Below are positions 33,842 to 40,654 of a DNA stretch of 40,654 nt, piece by piece. This DNA comes from Avispirillum sp959601495 (GTDB lineage Bacteria; Bacillota; Clostridia; Oscillospirales; CAG-272). Positions within the stretch are counted from its first letter, which is position 1. Each line of letters begins with the position of its first letter. The stretch is from assembly GCA_959601495.1 (NCBI GenBank), contig CAUGPT010000018.1, positions 1 through 40,654 on the forward strand, written 5' to 3'. Both the position numbers and the translations under genes were made by a program. A model generated the notes under the pieces. The model saw only the letters and a program-made list of their open reading frames with translations, did not search any database and was not told the origin of the DNA.

Positions 33842-33881
33842 AAAATCATGAAAAGCCGCATCTGCGGCTTTTCATGATTTT
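33842..33881 (-). terminator. Terminator of hemW
   Basis: A long perfect stem (arms ATCATGAAAAGCCGCA and its complement) around a tiny loop, flanked by A and T runs, eleven bases after the hemW stop. On the minus strand TTTTT follows. Confidence 0.92.
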
Positions 33882-33891
33882 CCAACACTCC

Positions 33892-35085
33892 TCAGAAGTT
33901 GTTTGCCGGAGACAGAGCGTTAAGGTCGGCGAAGGACAGAATGTCGGACAAAATGTAGTTTGAAACGAACATGCCCGCAGGCGTCAGAAAAATGCTGTCT
34001 CCCCGCTTTGCCATATAGCCTCTTTTGAGATATAAGCCCAGTTTTTCGCCGTACATTTCGGTAAAGTCGCAGCCGAAGCGGCGGCGGAACTCGCCGAGGC
34101 CTATGCCGTCGCGCAGCCTCAGCCGCAGCATTACATACTCACCCATCTGCGCTCGTCCGGTTATCTCCTCGCTGCCGACCGTAATGCCGACCCTGCTTTC
34201 AAGATCCTCAACGCCGCGCATATAAGCCTCGATGTTTCGCACAAACGAAAAACGGTTGCTGTTGAAATAAGAATATGCCGACGGTCCGAAGCCCAGATAC
34301 TCGTCGCAGTTCCAGTATTTCAGATTGTGGCGGCAGGTCTTGCCCGGGCGGGCGAAGTTGCTTATCTCGTACTGACGGTAGCCGCGGCGCTCAAGCATGG
34401 CGATGGCGCCGGTGTACATGCCGTACTCCGTGTCCTCGTCGGGCAGCGTCAGACGGTCGCGTATGCGGTCAAAGGGCGTGCCCGGCTCTATCTTCAGATC
34501 GTAAAGTGAAATATGCTCGGGCGACAGCCGCGTGACATAGTCAAGGCTTCTGAAAAGGCTTTCCTTTGTCTGCAGCGGGATTCCGAACATGAGATCGACG
34601 CTTATGTTTGTGATCTTCGCGGCTCTCGCGGCACGGAAGCACTCTTCAAATTCATCTCTCGTATGTATTCTCGAAAGGGCTTTGAGCTCCGGCGCGTTCG
34701 CCGACTGAAGCCCGATGCTTACCCTGTTTACACCCGCGCGGCGCAGCTTTGTGAATTTCTTTTTATCCGCCGTTGCGGGGTTTGCCTCAATGGTGACCTC
34801 CGCACCCTTGGCAAGGCGGAAATTGTGCTTTACGGCTTTCAGTATCCGCACAAGCTGCTCCGTTGGCAAAACGGTAGGCGTGCCGCCGCCGATAAATACG
34901 CTGTCCACGACCCTGTCTGCCGCGGCCGCGCGGTAGCACTCCATGTGCTTTATTACGGCGTCGGTATACCGTTTATAAATATCTTCACCCTCGGGGACGA
35001 AAGAATAAAAGTCGCAGTATGCGCACTTGGAAAGGCAAAACGGAATATGGATATAAATTCCCAGTCTCGACGTATCGGCCTGCAT
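33892..35085 (-). CDS. hemW: Radical SAM heme chaperone HemW (coproporphyrinogen oxidase-like)
   Basis: A 397-residue radical SAM protein. The cluster motif CLSKCAYC (C17, C21, C24) sits in the usual HIPFC context, with GGGTPT, the ExN segment (VTIEANPAT), and the family-typical end with a winged-helix-like HemN C-terminal domain. Older annotations call such proteins oxygen-independent coproporphyrinogen III oxidase; HemW is now regarded as a heme-binding protein or chaperone. The start at 35085 is preceded by GGAGGT at a normal distance. The gene has its own promoter and terminator, although in many Firmicutes it sits before hrcA/dnaK, which are not seen here. Confidence 0.92.
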   Translation of the reverse strand: MQADTSRLGIYIHIPFCLSKCAYCDFYSFVPEGEDIYKRYTDAVIKHMECYRAAAADRVVDSVFIGGGTPTVLPTEQLVRILKAVKHNFRLAKGAEVTIEANPATADKKKFTKLRRAGVNRVSIGLQSANAPELKALSRIHTRDEFEECFRAARAAKITNISVDLMFGIPLQTKESLFRSLDYVTRLSPEHISLYDLKIEPGTPFDRIRDRLTLPDEDTEYGMYTGAIAMLERRGYRQYEISNFARPGKTCRHNLKYWNCDEYLGFGPSAYSYFNSNRFSFVRNIEAYMRGVEDLESRVGITVGSEEITGRAQMGEYVMLRLRLRDGIGLGEFRRRFGCDFTEMYGEKLGLYLKRGYMAKRGDSIFLTPAGMFVSNYILSDILSFADLNALSPANNF

Positions 35086-35133
35086 ATTTACCTCCGTTCC
35101 GCGGCGCGCGTGCCGCAACTTTACATACATAGT

Positions 35134-35162
35134 ATATTATCACATTTTTGCGCGTTGTGCAA
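35134..35162 (-). promoter_or_regulatory. Sigma-A promoter of hemW
   Basis: Minus-strand TTGCAC (35157-35162), a 17-base spacer and TAATAT (35134-35139), about 50 bases before the hemW start. Confidence 0.7.
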
Positions 35163-35256
35163 GGCTTTTGGTCGGGTAAGTTTTTTCCTTGTCGAAAAAA
35201 CCGTCCCGATAAGCGCACGGCGGCACAAAAGAAACCGAAAAGACACAAATATACTC

Positions 35257-35285
35257 TTGAAAATCGTTATATATTGATTTATAAT
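35257..35285 (+). promoter_or_regulatory. Sigma-A promoter of the metY operon
   Basis: TTGAAA (35257-35262), a 17-base spacer and a perfect TATAAT (35280-35285). The leader to the metY start is only about 46 bases, too short for a SAM riboswitch or T-box. Confidence 0.78.
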
Positions 35286-35338
35286 ATAAGCTGAATATAT
35301 ATTAGTCCCCAAAGGCGTGAAAGGTAAAAGATCGGTTT

Positions 35339-36613
35339 ATGAAGCAGCACATAGAGACAATATGCGTGCAGGGCGGCTGGCAGCCGAAGGGCGGCGAGGC
35401 ACGAATTCTGCCCATATATCAGAGCACAACATACAAATACGACTCCGGCGAGCAGCTCGGCGCTCTTTTCGATCTGAGCGCCCCGGGGCATATGTATACG
35501 AGAATATCGAATCCCACGGTCGCCTGCGTCGAAGACAAGATCGCGGCTCTTGAGGGCGGCGTCGGCGCAATGTGCACCTCTGCGGGTCAGGCGGCAAGCC
35601 TTTGCGCCATATTCAACATCACGTCGTCGGGTCAGAACTTCGTCTGCTCCTCCTCAATATACGGCGGAACGACGAACCTTTTCGCCGTAACAATGGCGCG
35701 CATGGGCATAGAGGTCCGCTTTATAACCCCCGGCATGACAGATGACGAGATCGAGACTTTGTTCGACAGCAGCACAAGGCTTGTTTTCGGCGAGACTATT
35801 GCAAATCCCGCGCTGAGCGTATTGGATATAGAGCGCTTTGCGCACCTTGCGCACAGCCACGGCGTGCCGCTTATAGTTGACAACACTTTCGCAACACCCG
35901 TATTCTGCCGCCCCTTTGAGTTCGGCGCGGATATCGTTATTCATTCCACAACAAAATACATGGACGGCCACGCGCAGGTGGTCGGCGGCGTTATAGTGGA
36001 CAGCGGCAGCTTTGACTGGGAAAAGAACGGAAAATATCCTGAGCTTTCCACACCAGACGAAAGCTATCACGGCGTTGTATACACAAAAGATTTCGGCAAG
36101 GCGGCATATATCACAAAGGCGAGAGTGCAGCTTATGCGCGATCTGGGCACGACTCCGCAGCCCATCGCCGCATATCTTCTGAATCTGGGGCTTGAGACCC
36201 TGCCGCTGCGCATGGAGCGCCATTTTGAAAATGCCCTTGCCGTTGCAAAGCATCTTGAGAGCAGCGACAAGATCGCATGGGTAAACTACCCCGCGCTCAA
36301 GTCAAGCGATCAGCACGCGCTGTGCGAAAAATATCTCGGCGGAAAGTGCTGCGGCGTTGTGTCATTCGGCGTTTGCGGCGGCAGAGACGCGGCAATGCGC
36401 TTTATGAACGCGCTCAGCCTCGCAAAAATAGTGGTCCATGTGGCGGACGCGCGCACCTGCGTGCTGCATCCCGCCTCCACCACTCACAGACAGCTCACCG
36501 ACGAGCAGCTCGCAGACGCGGGCGTCCGCGCGGATCTTGTCCGTATGTCGGTGGGCATCGAAAACATCGAAGACATCATTGCCGATATAGACTCAGCGCT
36601 TGAAAGCGTCTGA
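35339..36613 (+). CDS. metY: O-acetylhomoserine sulfhydrylase (PLP enzyme)
   Basis: A 424-residue enzyme of the Cys/Met-metabolism PLP family. The PLP lysine lies in STTKYMDGH, with YTRISNPT and the C-terminal TCVLHPASTTHRQL typical of O-acetylhomoserine aminocarboxypropyltransferase. It makes homocysteine from O-acetylhomoserine and sulfide. The next gene encodes MetA with a Glu that favours acetyl-CoA, so the two form a matched pair. The ribosome binding site is poor (AAAGG at long distance). Cystathionine-type activity is possible in this superfamily, but the length and motifs fit MetY best. Confidence 0.93.
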   Translation: MKQHIETICVQGGWQPKGGEARILPIYQSTTYKYDSGEQLGALFDLSAPGHMYTRISNPTVACVEDKIAALEGGVGAMCTSAGQAASLCAIFNITSSGQNFVCSSSIYGGTTNLFAVTMARMGIEVRFITPGMTDDEIETLFDSSTRLVFGETIANPALSVLDIERFAHLAHSHGVPLIVDNTFATPVFCRPFEFGADIVIHSTTKYMDGHAQVVGGVIVDSGSFDWEKNGKYPELSTPDESYHGVVYTKDFGKAAYITKARVQLMRDLGTTPQPIAAYLLNLGLETLPLRMERHFENALAVAKHLESSDKIAWVNYPALKSSDQHALCEKYLGGKCCGVVSFGVCGGRDAAMRFMNALSLAKIVVHVADARTCVLHPASTTHRQLTDEQLADAGVRADLVRMSVGIENIEDIIADIDSALESV

Positions 36614-36639
36614 TACCGAAAGGAGCTTTCAGCAGAGAG

Positions 36640-37602
36640 ATGCCTATTAAAATACCGAACGCCCTCCCCGCAACGGAGACTCTTCTGGGAGAAAACATCT
36701 TCGTTATAACGGAGACGCGCGCTATCACGCAGGACATACGTCCGCTGAAGATCGCCATACTCAACCTCATGCCCACAAAGATCGCAACGGAAACGCAGCT
36801 TGTCCGTCTGCTCGGTAACACTCCCCTTCAGGTGGAGATAGAGCTTCTGCACACGGCGACCCACAAAACGAAAAACACGTCCGAGGAGCATATGCTCTCC
36901 TTTTACAAAACCTTTGACGATGTGAAAGGCAAAAACTTCGACGGTCTTGTCATTACCGGCGCACCCGTTGAGCAGCTTGAGTTCGAAGAGGTCGAATACT
37001 GGGATGAGCTTTGCCGGATAATGGAGTGGTCAAAGACCCACGTTACCAGCACGTTCCACATTTGCTGGGGCGCGCAGGCGGGGCTGTACTACCACTACGG
37101 CATAAAGAAATATCCGCTTGAGAAAAAGCTTTCCGGAGTTTTCAGCCACCGCAAGGAAAAGAAGAATTCCATTCTGCTGCGCGGCTTTGACGATGTGTTT
37201 ATGGCGCCCCATTCCCGTCATACGGGCGTGCGGCGCGACGACATCGAAGCATCCCCATCGCTTAAAATTCTCGCCTCAAGCGACAAAGCAGGGGTGTATG
37301 CCGTGTCAGATCACGGCGGCAGCCGCATTTTCATCATGGGTCACAGCGAGTACGACGGCGACACGCTGAAAAAAGAATATCTCAGGGACCTCTCAAACGG
37401 GCTTTGCCCCGATGTGCCGGAAAACTATTTTCCGATGGACGACCCCCAAAAAGAGCCGAGAGTTACATGGCGCAGCCACGCAAACCTGTTGTATTCCAAC
37501 TGGCTGAACTACTTTGTATACCAGACAACACCTTACGATATATCCGAAATTTCAAAAAATCCGGATGAAAGCCTTGAAAAGCGAAAGGAGCAAGAAAAAT
37601 GA
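36640..37602 (+). CDS. metA: Homoserine O-acetyltransferase MetA (HTS family)
   Basis: A 320-residue MetA. The nucleophile Cys142 is in HICWGAQAG and the catalytic His lies in GHSEYD with its Glu partner. Residue 111 is Glu (APVEQLEF); in this family Glu at 111 is associated with acetyl-CoA use and Gly with succinyl-CoA, so O-acetylhomoserine is the predicted product, matching the MetY gene just before it. AAAGGAG is present 14 bases before the ATG, with a closer GAGAG. The stop codon overlaps the start of ireB (ATGA). Confidence 0.96.
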   Translation: MPIKIPNALPATETLLGENIFVITETRAITQDIRPLKIAILNLMPTKIATETQLVRLLGNTPLQVEIELLHTATHKTKNTSEEHMLSFYKTFDDVKGKNFDGLVITGAPVEQLEFEEVEYWDELCRIMEWSKTHVTSTFHICWGAQAGLYYHYGIKKYPLEKKLSGVFSHRKEKKNSILLRGFDDVFMAPHSRHTGVRRDDIEASPSLKILASSDKAGVYAVSDHGGSRIFIMGHSEYDGDTLKKEYLRDLSNGLCPDVPENYFPMDDPQKEPRVTWRSHANLLYSNWLNYFVYQTTPYDISEISKNPDESLEKRKEQEK

Positions 37603-37859
37603 GCGAACAGCCTCACGCAAAAACACAGACCTTCTCTTTGCACGAAGACAGGGATCAGGAGATGAAGAACATTCTCACCGCCGTGTATCAGGCACTCAGA
37701 GAAAAGGGCTATGACCCCATAAACCAGCTTGTGGGCTACATCCTCTCCGAGGACCCCACATACATCACCAACCACAAAAGCGCCCGCGCGCTTATCTGCC
37801 GCATAGACAGAGACGAGCTTATGGGCGCGCTCGTAAAAACCTATCTGGGACTTGACTGA
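37599..37859 (+). CDS. ireB: IreB family regulatory phosphoprotein
   Basis: An 86-residue protein of the IreB/UPF0297 (DUF965) family, with HEDRDQEMKNILTAVYQAL, GYDPINQLVGYILSEDPTYI and the end VKTYLGL highly characteristic. IreB is a substrate of the wall-sensing Ser/Thr kinase IreK in Enterococcus and influences cephalosporin resistance. In many Firmicutes the gene lies next to alaS and ruvX (yqgF); here it instead follows metA with a 4-base overlap and AAAGGAG inside metA, a position I find unusual. Cytoplasmic. Confidence 0.95.
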   Translation: MSEQPHAKTQTFSLHEDRDQEMKNILTAVYQALREKGYDPINQLVGYILSEDPTYITNHKSARALICRIDRDELMGALVKTYLGLD

Positions 37860-37869
37860 AGAATAAAAA

Positions 37870-37919
37870 CGGCGCCCCGCCCGCCGCACATTAAATGCGG
37901 CGGAGGCGAGCCGATTTTT
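37870..37919 (+). terminator. Terminator of the metY-metA-ireB operon
   Basis: A GC-rich hairpin with CCGCCGCA pairing with TGCGGCGG and an outer CGGC/GCCG pair is followed by TTTTT at 37915-37919. Confidence 0.85.
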
Positions 37920-37957
37920 AACTGCGGTCTTTTTTCAAAAGCAAAAGGAGTTTTACC

Positions 37958-38893
37958 TTGAAAGTATATAAGCTCCCCGAATGCAAAGAGACGGACGCAC
38001 TGCCCGAGGGCTGCGCACTGGCGCTTGGCAATTTCGACGGGGTACACCGCGGCCATCAGAAGCTGTTTGAGGCTGCCCGCGCGGATGTCCGAGCGGGGCG
38101 CGCAAAGGCATGCGCGGCATGGACGTTCACTACCCTTGCAAAGCCCCTGTCGGCAGTGCCGTACATAACGGATATGCGCACAAAGCTTGAGCTGTTTGCC
38201 GACTACGGCCTTGACTATGCCGTTTTTGAGGATTTCGAGCGGGTGCGCGATATGAAAAGCGCGGATTTTGTCGAAAACTATCTTATCCGCCGCATGAAAG
38301 CCGCGAGTATAATATGCGGCTTCAACTTCCGTTTCGGCTGCGGCGGCATGGGAGACGCGCCCCAGCTTTCCTCGCTTCTCGCAAAGCACAGTATTCCCTG
38401 CACCGTCCTCAGCCCCGTTACGAAAAAAGGGCATATAATATCGTCCTCAAAGATACGTGAGCTGCTTATAGACGGCGATATGGACGGCGCGTACGATCTC
38501 TCGGGGCATCCGTTTACCATATGCTTTCCCGTTGTGCACGGAAAGCAGCTTGGCAGAACTATAGGCATACCCACCATAAACCAGAATTTTCCCCCGGGGC
38601 ATATTATCCCGAAGCACGGCATATACGCCTGCACGGTGACGGTCGGCGACGACCTTTTTCTCGGCGTTGCGAATATCGGCACACGCCCCACCGTTTCCGA
38701 CGGAAACAAGGTCAACTGCGAAACGCACATTATAGATTACAGCGGCATGCTGTACGGCAAAGAAATTAAAGTGGCTTTCTATATCCTTATCCGCGAAGAA
38801 AAGCGCTTTGACTCCGTAGAAGAGCTGCGGGAGCAGATACTCCGCGATGCCCGTGCCACAAAGGACTATTTCTATGCCATGTACGGCGGCTGA
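37958..38893 (+). CDS. ribF: Bifunctional riboflavin kinase/FAD synthetase RibF
   Basis: A 311-residue protein. The N-terminal FAD synthetase (adenylyltransferase) domain shows GNFDGVHRGHQ; the C-terminal flavokinase domain shows GRTIGIPTIN followed by HGIYAC and IGTRPTV. It makes FMN and FAD from riboflavin. The start codon is TTG, seven bases after AAAGGAG; no ATG lies near this position. It comes after a terminator, and no FMN riboswitch is visible. The following gene starts 23 bases downstream, so the two may be cotranscribed. Confidence 0.96.
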   Translation: MKVYKLPECKETDALPEGCALALGNFDGVHRGHQKLFEAARADVRAGRAKACAAWTFTTLAKPLSAVPYITDMRTKLELFADYGLDYAVFEDFERVRDMKSADFVENYLIRRMKAASIICGFNFRFGCGGMGDAPQLSSLLAKHSIPCTVLSPVTKKGHIISSSKIRELLIDGDMDGAYDLSGHPFTICFPVVHGKQLGRTIGIPTINQNFPPGHIIPKHGIYACTVTVGDDLFLGVANIGTRPTVSDGNKVNCETHIIDYSGMLYGKEIKVAFYILIREEKRFDSVEELREQILRDARATKDYFYAMYGG

Positions 38894-38916
38894 TACCGAC
38901 GAAAGGACAAAACCGT

Positions 38917-40239
38917 ATGCGCAAAAAAATAATATCCCTGCTGCTTGCGGCAGTTACCCTTTTCGGCTGCGCCGCCGTGTTCACCCTCGGCACCTCCGCG
39001 CTTGAGGATCCGGAAATATCAAACGCGGCGTCCGCTTATCTTTACAATATCGAAAACTCGCAGGCAATATACGAATACAAATCCAAAGACAGTGTTTTCC
39101 CCGCGTCTACCGTCAAGATCATGGTCGGCATAATCGCCCTTGAGTCTCTGGCGGACAGGCTTGACGAAAAGGTGACAATAACCCGCGATATGCTGTCCGA
39201 GGTGTCGGGCAACAACATAAAGCTTCAGGTGGGCGAGGAGGTCAAGATCAACGATCTTATCGGCGCGCTGCTTGTGAACGGCGCAAACGACGCAGCGTAT
39301 GCACTGGCATATACGGTGTCGGGAAATGTCGATAAATTCCTGCAGCTTATGAACGCAAAAGCTGCGGAAATCGGTGCAAATGCAACCAACTACAGAAACC
39401 CCACAGGTATGCACGATGATAAAATGACTACAACAGCAGAGGACACCTGCAATATCGCTCTGTACGCCTACAAAAACGTGCCGTCGTTCATGGACTACGC
39501 AAGCGCGCTGAAATGGACAATGGAAGCCACAAATATGCGCAAGGCGTACACGATCTATAACCGCAACTGCCTGCTGTCGCTGTACTACGAGGATAGCTAC
39601 TACTACGATAAGGCGCGCGGTATGAACGCGGGCAGCACATACGAGGCAGGCTACTGCGTTGTTACCACCGCAAGCGGCGACGTGGGCGGAAATACGCTTA
39701 CGTATCTGGCAGTCGTAATGGACGCGCAAAGCGTTAACGATACCGTTTACTCATACGTCAATGCCAAAAAACTTTTGGACTGGGCGTTTGACTCTTACAT
39801 CTATGTGGACGTGCTCTCCCCCGAGCAGACCATATGCGAGCTGCCCGTAACGCTTGCGACCGGAATAGATTACGTAACCCTCGTTTCAAAAGACTCTCTC
39901 AGAATATATCTGCCCAAGGATACGAACATTGAAGAGGACATTTCTCTTACATGGTGTACCGACAACGGTGAATCCGAACTTCAAGCTCCAATAGAAAAGG
40001 GCGAAGAGGTAGGGTATGTAACAGCGGTGTATAAGGACAAATCTATAGGCAAGTCAAAGCTTATAACAACGGCGGACATAAGCCGCAGCGATCTTCTGTA
40101 CGCGCTGTACAAAATACGGCAGTTTACAAAAAGTCGCGGCTTTATAGGAGCACTGATAGCGGCGATCGTTCTGTCTATCGCGTACGTGCTCGGCTCGGCA
40201 TATATGCGCCAACACAGGAAGAAAGCAAGGTTCAGGTAA
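38917..40239 (+). CDS. DacA/DacF-like serine-type D-Ala-D-Ala carboxypeptidase homologue with altered motifs
   Basis: A 440-residue exported protein of peptidase family S11 (penicillin-binding protein 5-like). It has a signal peptide (1-29), a catalytic domain (about 35-290), a beta-rich C-terminal domain (about 290-385) and a C-terminal membrane helix (about 408-430) with a basic tail. The active-site SxxK is intact (S64-T65-V66-K67). The SxN motif reads G122-A123-N124 (NGANDAAY), and the KTG motif reads N237-A238-G239 (RGMNAGSTYEAGYC). The changes suggest lowered or altered carboxypeptidase activity or substrate choice. A GAAAGGA site precedes the ATG. It may be read with ribF. Confidence 0.9.
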   Translation: MRKKIISLLLAAVTLFGCAAVFTLGTSALEDPEISNAASAYLYNIENSQAIYEYKSKDSVFPASTVKIMVGIIALESLADRLDEKVTITRDMLSEVSGNNIKLQVGEEVKINDLIGALLVNGANDAAYALAYTVSGNVDKFLQLMNAKAAEIGANATNYRNPTGMHDDKMTTTAEDTCNIALYAYKNVPSFMDYASALKWTMEATNMRKAYTIYNRNCLLSLYYEDSYYYDKARGMNAGSTYEAGYCVVTTASGDVGGNTLTYLAVVMDAQSVNDTVYSYVNAKKLLDWAFDSYIYVDVLSPEQTICELPVTLATGIDYVTLVSKDSLRIYLPKDTNIEEDISLTWCTDNGESELQAPIEKGEEVGYVTAVYKDKSIGKSKLITTADISRSDLLYALYKIRQFTKSRGFIGALIAAIVLSIAYVLGSAYMRQHRKKARFR

Positions 40240-40321
40240 GGCTTCCTTTGCAAGGCTCGGATGATTCTTTCCGCCCTTCAGCCTTTCGGCACAATGATAC
40301 AAGCGTCTGCAACGGATATAT

Positions 40322-40358
40322 AAAAAACAAGGCTGCCGCACGGCAGCCTTGTTTTTTT
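40322..40358 (+). terminator. Terminator at the end of the right-hand genes
   Basis: AACAAGGCTGCCG pairs with CGGCAGCCTTGTT and ends in seven T. It lies about 80 bases after the carboxypeptidase-like gene and is flanked by A and T runs, so it could act in both directions. Confidence 0.92.
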
Positions 40359-40420
40359 GTTTTCGGCACGGACTGTCCGCGCCGCAACCGCCCCGATGCC
40401 CCACTCGTCTGCCGTTCGTC

Positions 40421-40637
40421 CCGCATCCGCCGTTCCTCCAACGCCCCCTCCGCGCACCGCGCATCTGTACCGTCCGCGCCCGCCGCGCCGCTCGCCGCTC
40501 ACCCCGCCACGCTCGCTCGTTCACCCGCCGCGCCATCCGTCTCCACGCCGAAATTTTGGAACTGCAGACTTTCAGTTTTTTGCAAAGTACTTCAAACTCT
40601 GTGGTCAGCTTACCGAACGTAAGTGAGAAGGACGTGA
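40421..40637. repeat. Right copy of the inverted end repeat
   Basis: The reverse complement of this segment matches bases 1-190: the outer A+T-balanced part at 40544-40637 and the GC-rich part at about 40421-40483, with an extra GC-rich piece of about 40 bases between them that is absent from the left copy. Bases 40359-40420 are also GC-rich and non-coding. Bases 40638-40654 have no partner because the left copy runs off the window. Confidence 0.85.
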
Positions 40638-40654
40638 AGGGACTACTTTTCCGT

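Noticed and set aside
35286..35338. SAM riboswitch or T-box in front of the metY-metA operon
   Set aside because: The leader after the promoter is only about 50 bases and has none of the conserved blocks.
37920..37957. FMN riboswitch before ribF
   Set aside because: Only about 38 bases lie between the terminator and the start codon, too few for the aptamer.

Overview
The window looks like a complete contig from a Gram-positive gut- or rumen-type member of the Clostridia (Bacillota, Oscillospirales-like). Signs for this are GGAGG-type ribosome binding sites, sigma-A promoters with 17-base spacers, an IreB gene, a sortase-type NPKTG wall signal, a type I dockerin and a TnpV-type transposon protein. 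No 16S or universal marker is present, so the placement is an inference. Both ends carry diverged, inverted copies of one repeat (1-190 and 40421-40637), which is probably why the assembly stops there.

Left part (388-7981, all minus strand): an FAD oxidoreductase with a C-terminal Rieske domain, then an amino-sugar operon transcribed in the order HTH-GlmM fusion, GlmU-type acetyltransferase, GlmS, terminator, GH20 hexosaminidase. The GlmM carries an N-terminal XRE-type DNA-binding domain, and a perfect inverted repeat lies about 100 bases upstream of the operon.

Centre (8350-20577, plus strand) is the most striking part. A sigma-A promoter and a cobalamin riboswitch precede seven genes. Two encode extracellular alpha/alpha-barrel proteins that resemble the alpha domain of vertebrate intrinsic factor and transcobalamin. 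Two encode DUF4430 proteins, the family of the transcobalamin beta domain. The last three encode an ECF transporter (T, fused A-A', S). I read this as a Gram-positive surface B12-capture and import system in which the two halves of an intrinsic-factor-like binder are made as separate anchored proteins. The function is inferred from riboswitch, domains and operon structure, not shown. A small A+T-rich mobile remnant (SWIM protein, TnpV) follows directly.

Middle right: tRNA-Leu(TAG), the azlCD branched-chain amino-acid exporter, typA, a GC-rich tandem repeat, a secreted DUF4091 glycosidase-like protein with a dockerin, and a convergent FN3/transglutaminase-like surface protein.

Right part: a polysaccharide operon on the minus strand (ugd, UDP-xylose synthase, sugar-phosphate transferase, galE), hemW, then on the plus strand metY-metA-ireB, ribF, and a DacA-like penicillin-binding protein whose second and third catalytic motifs are altered.
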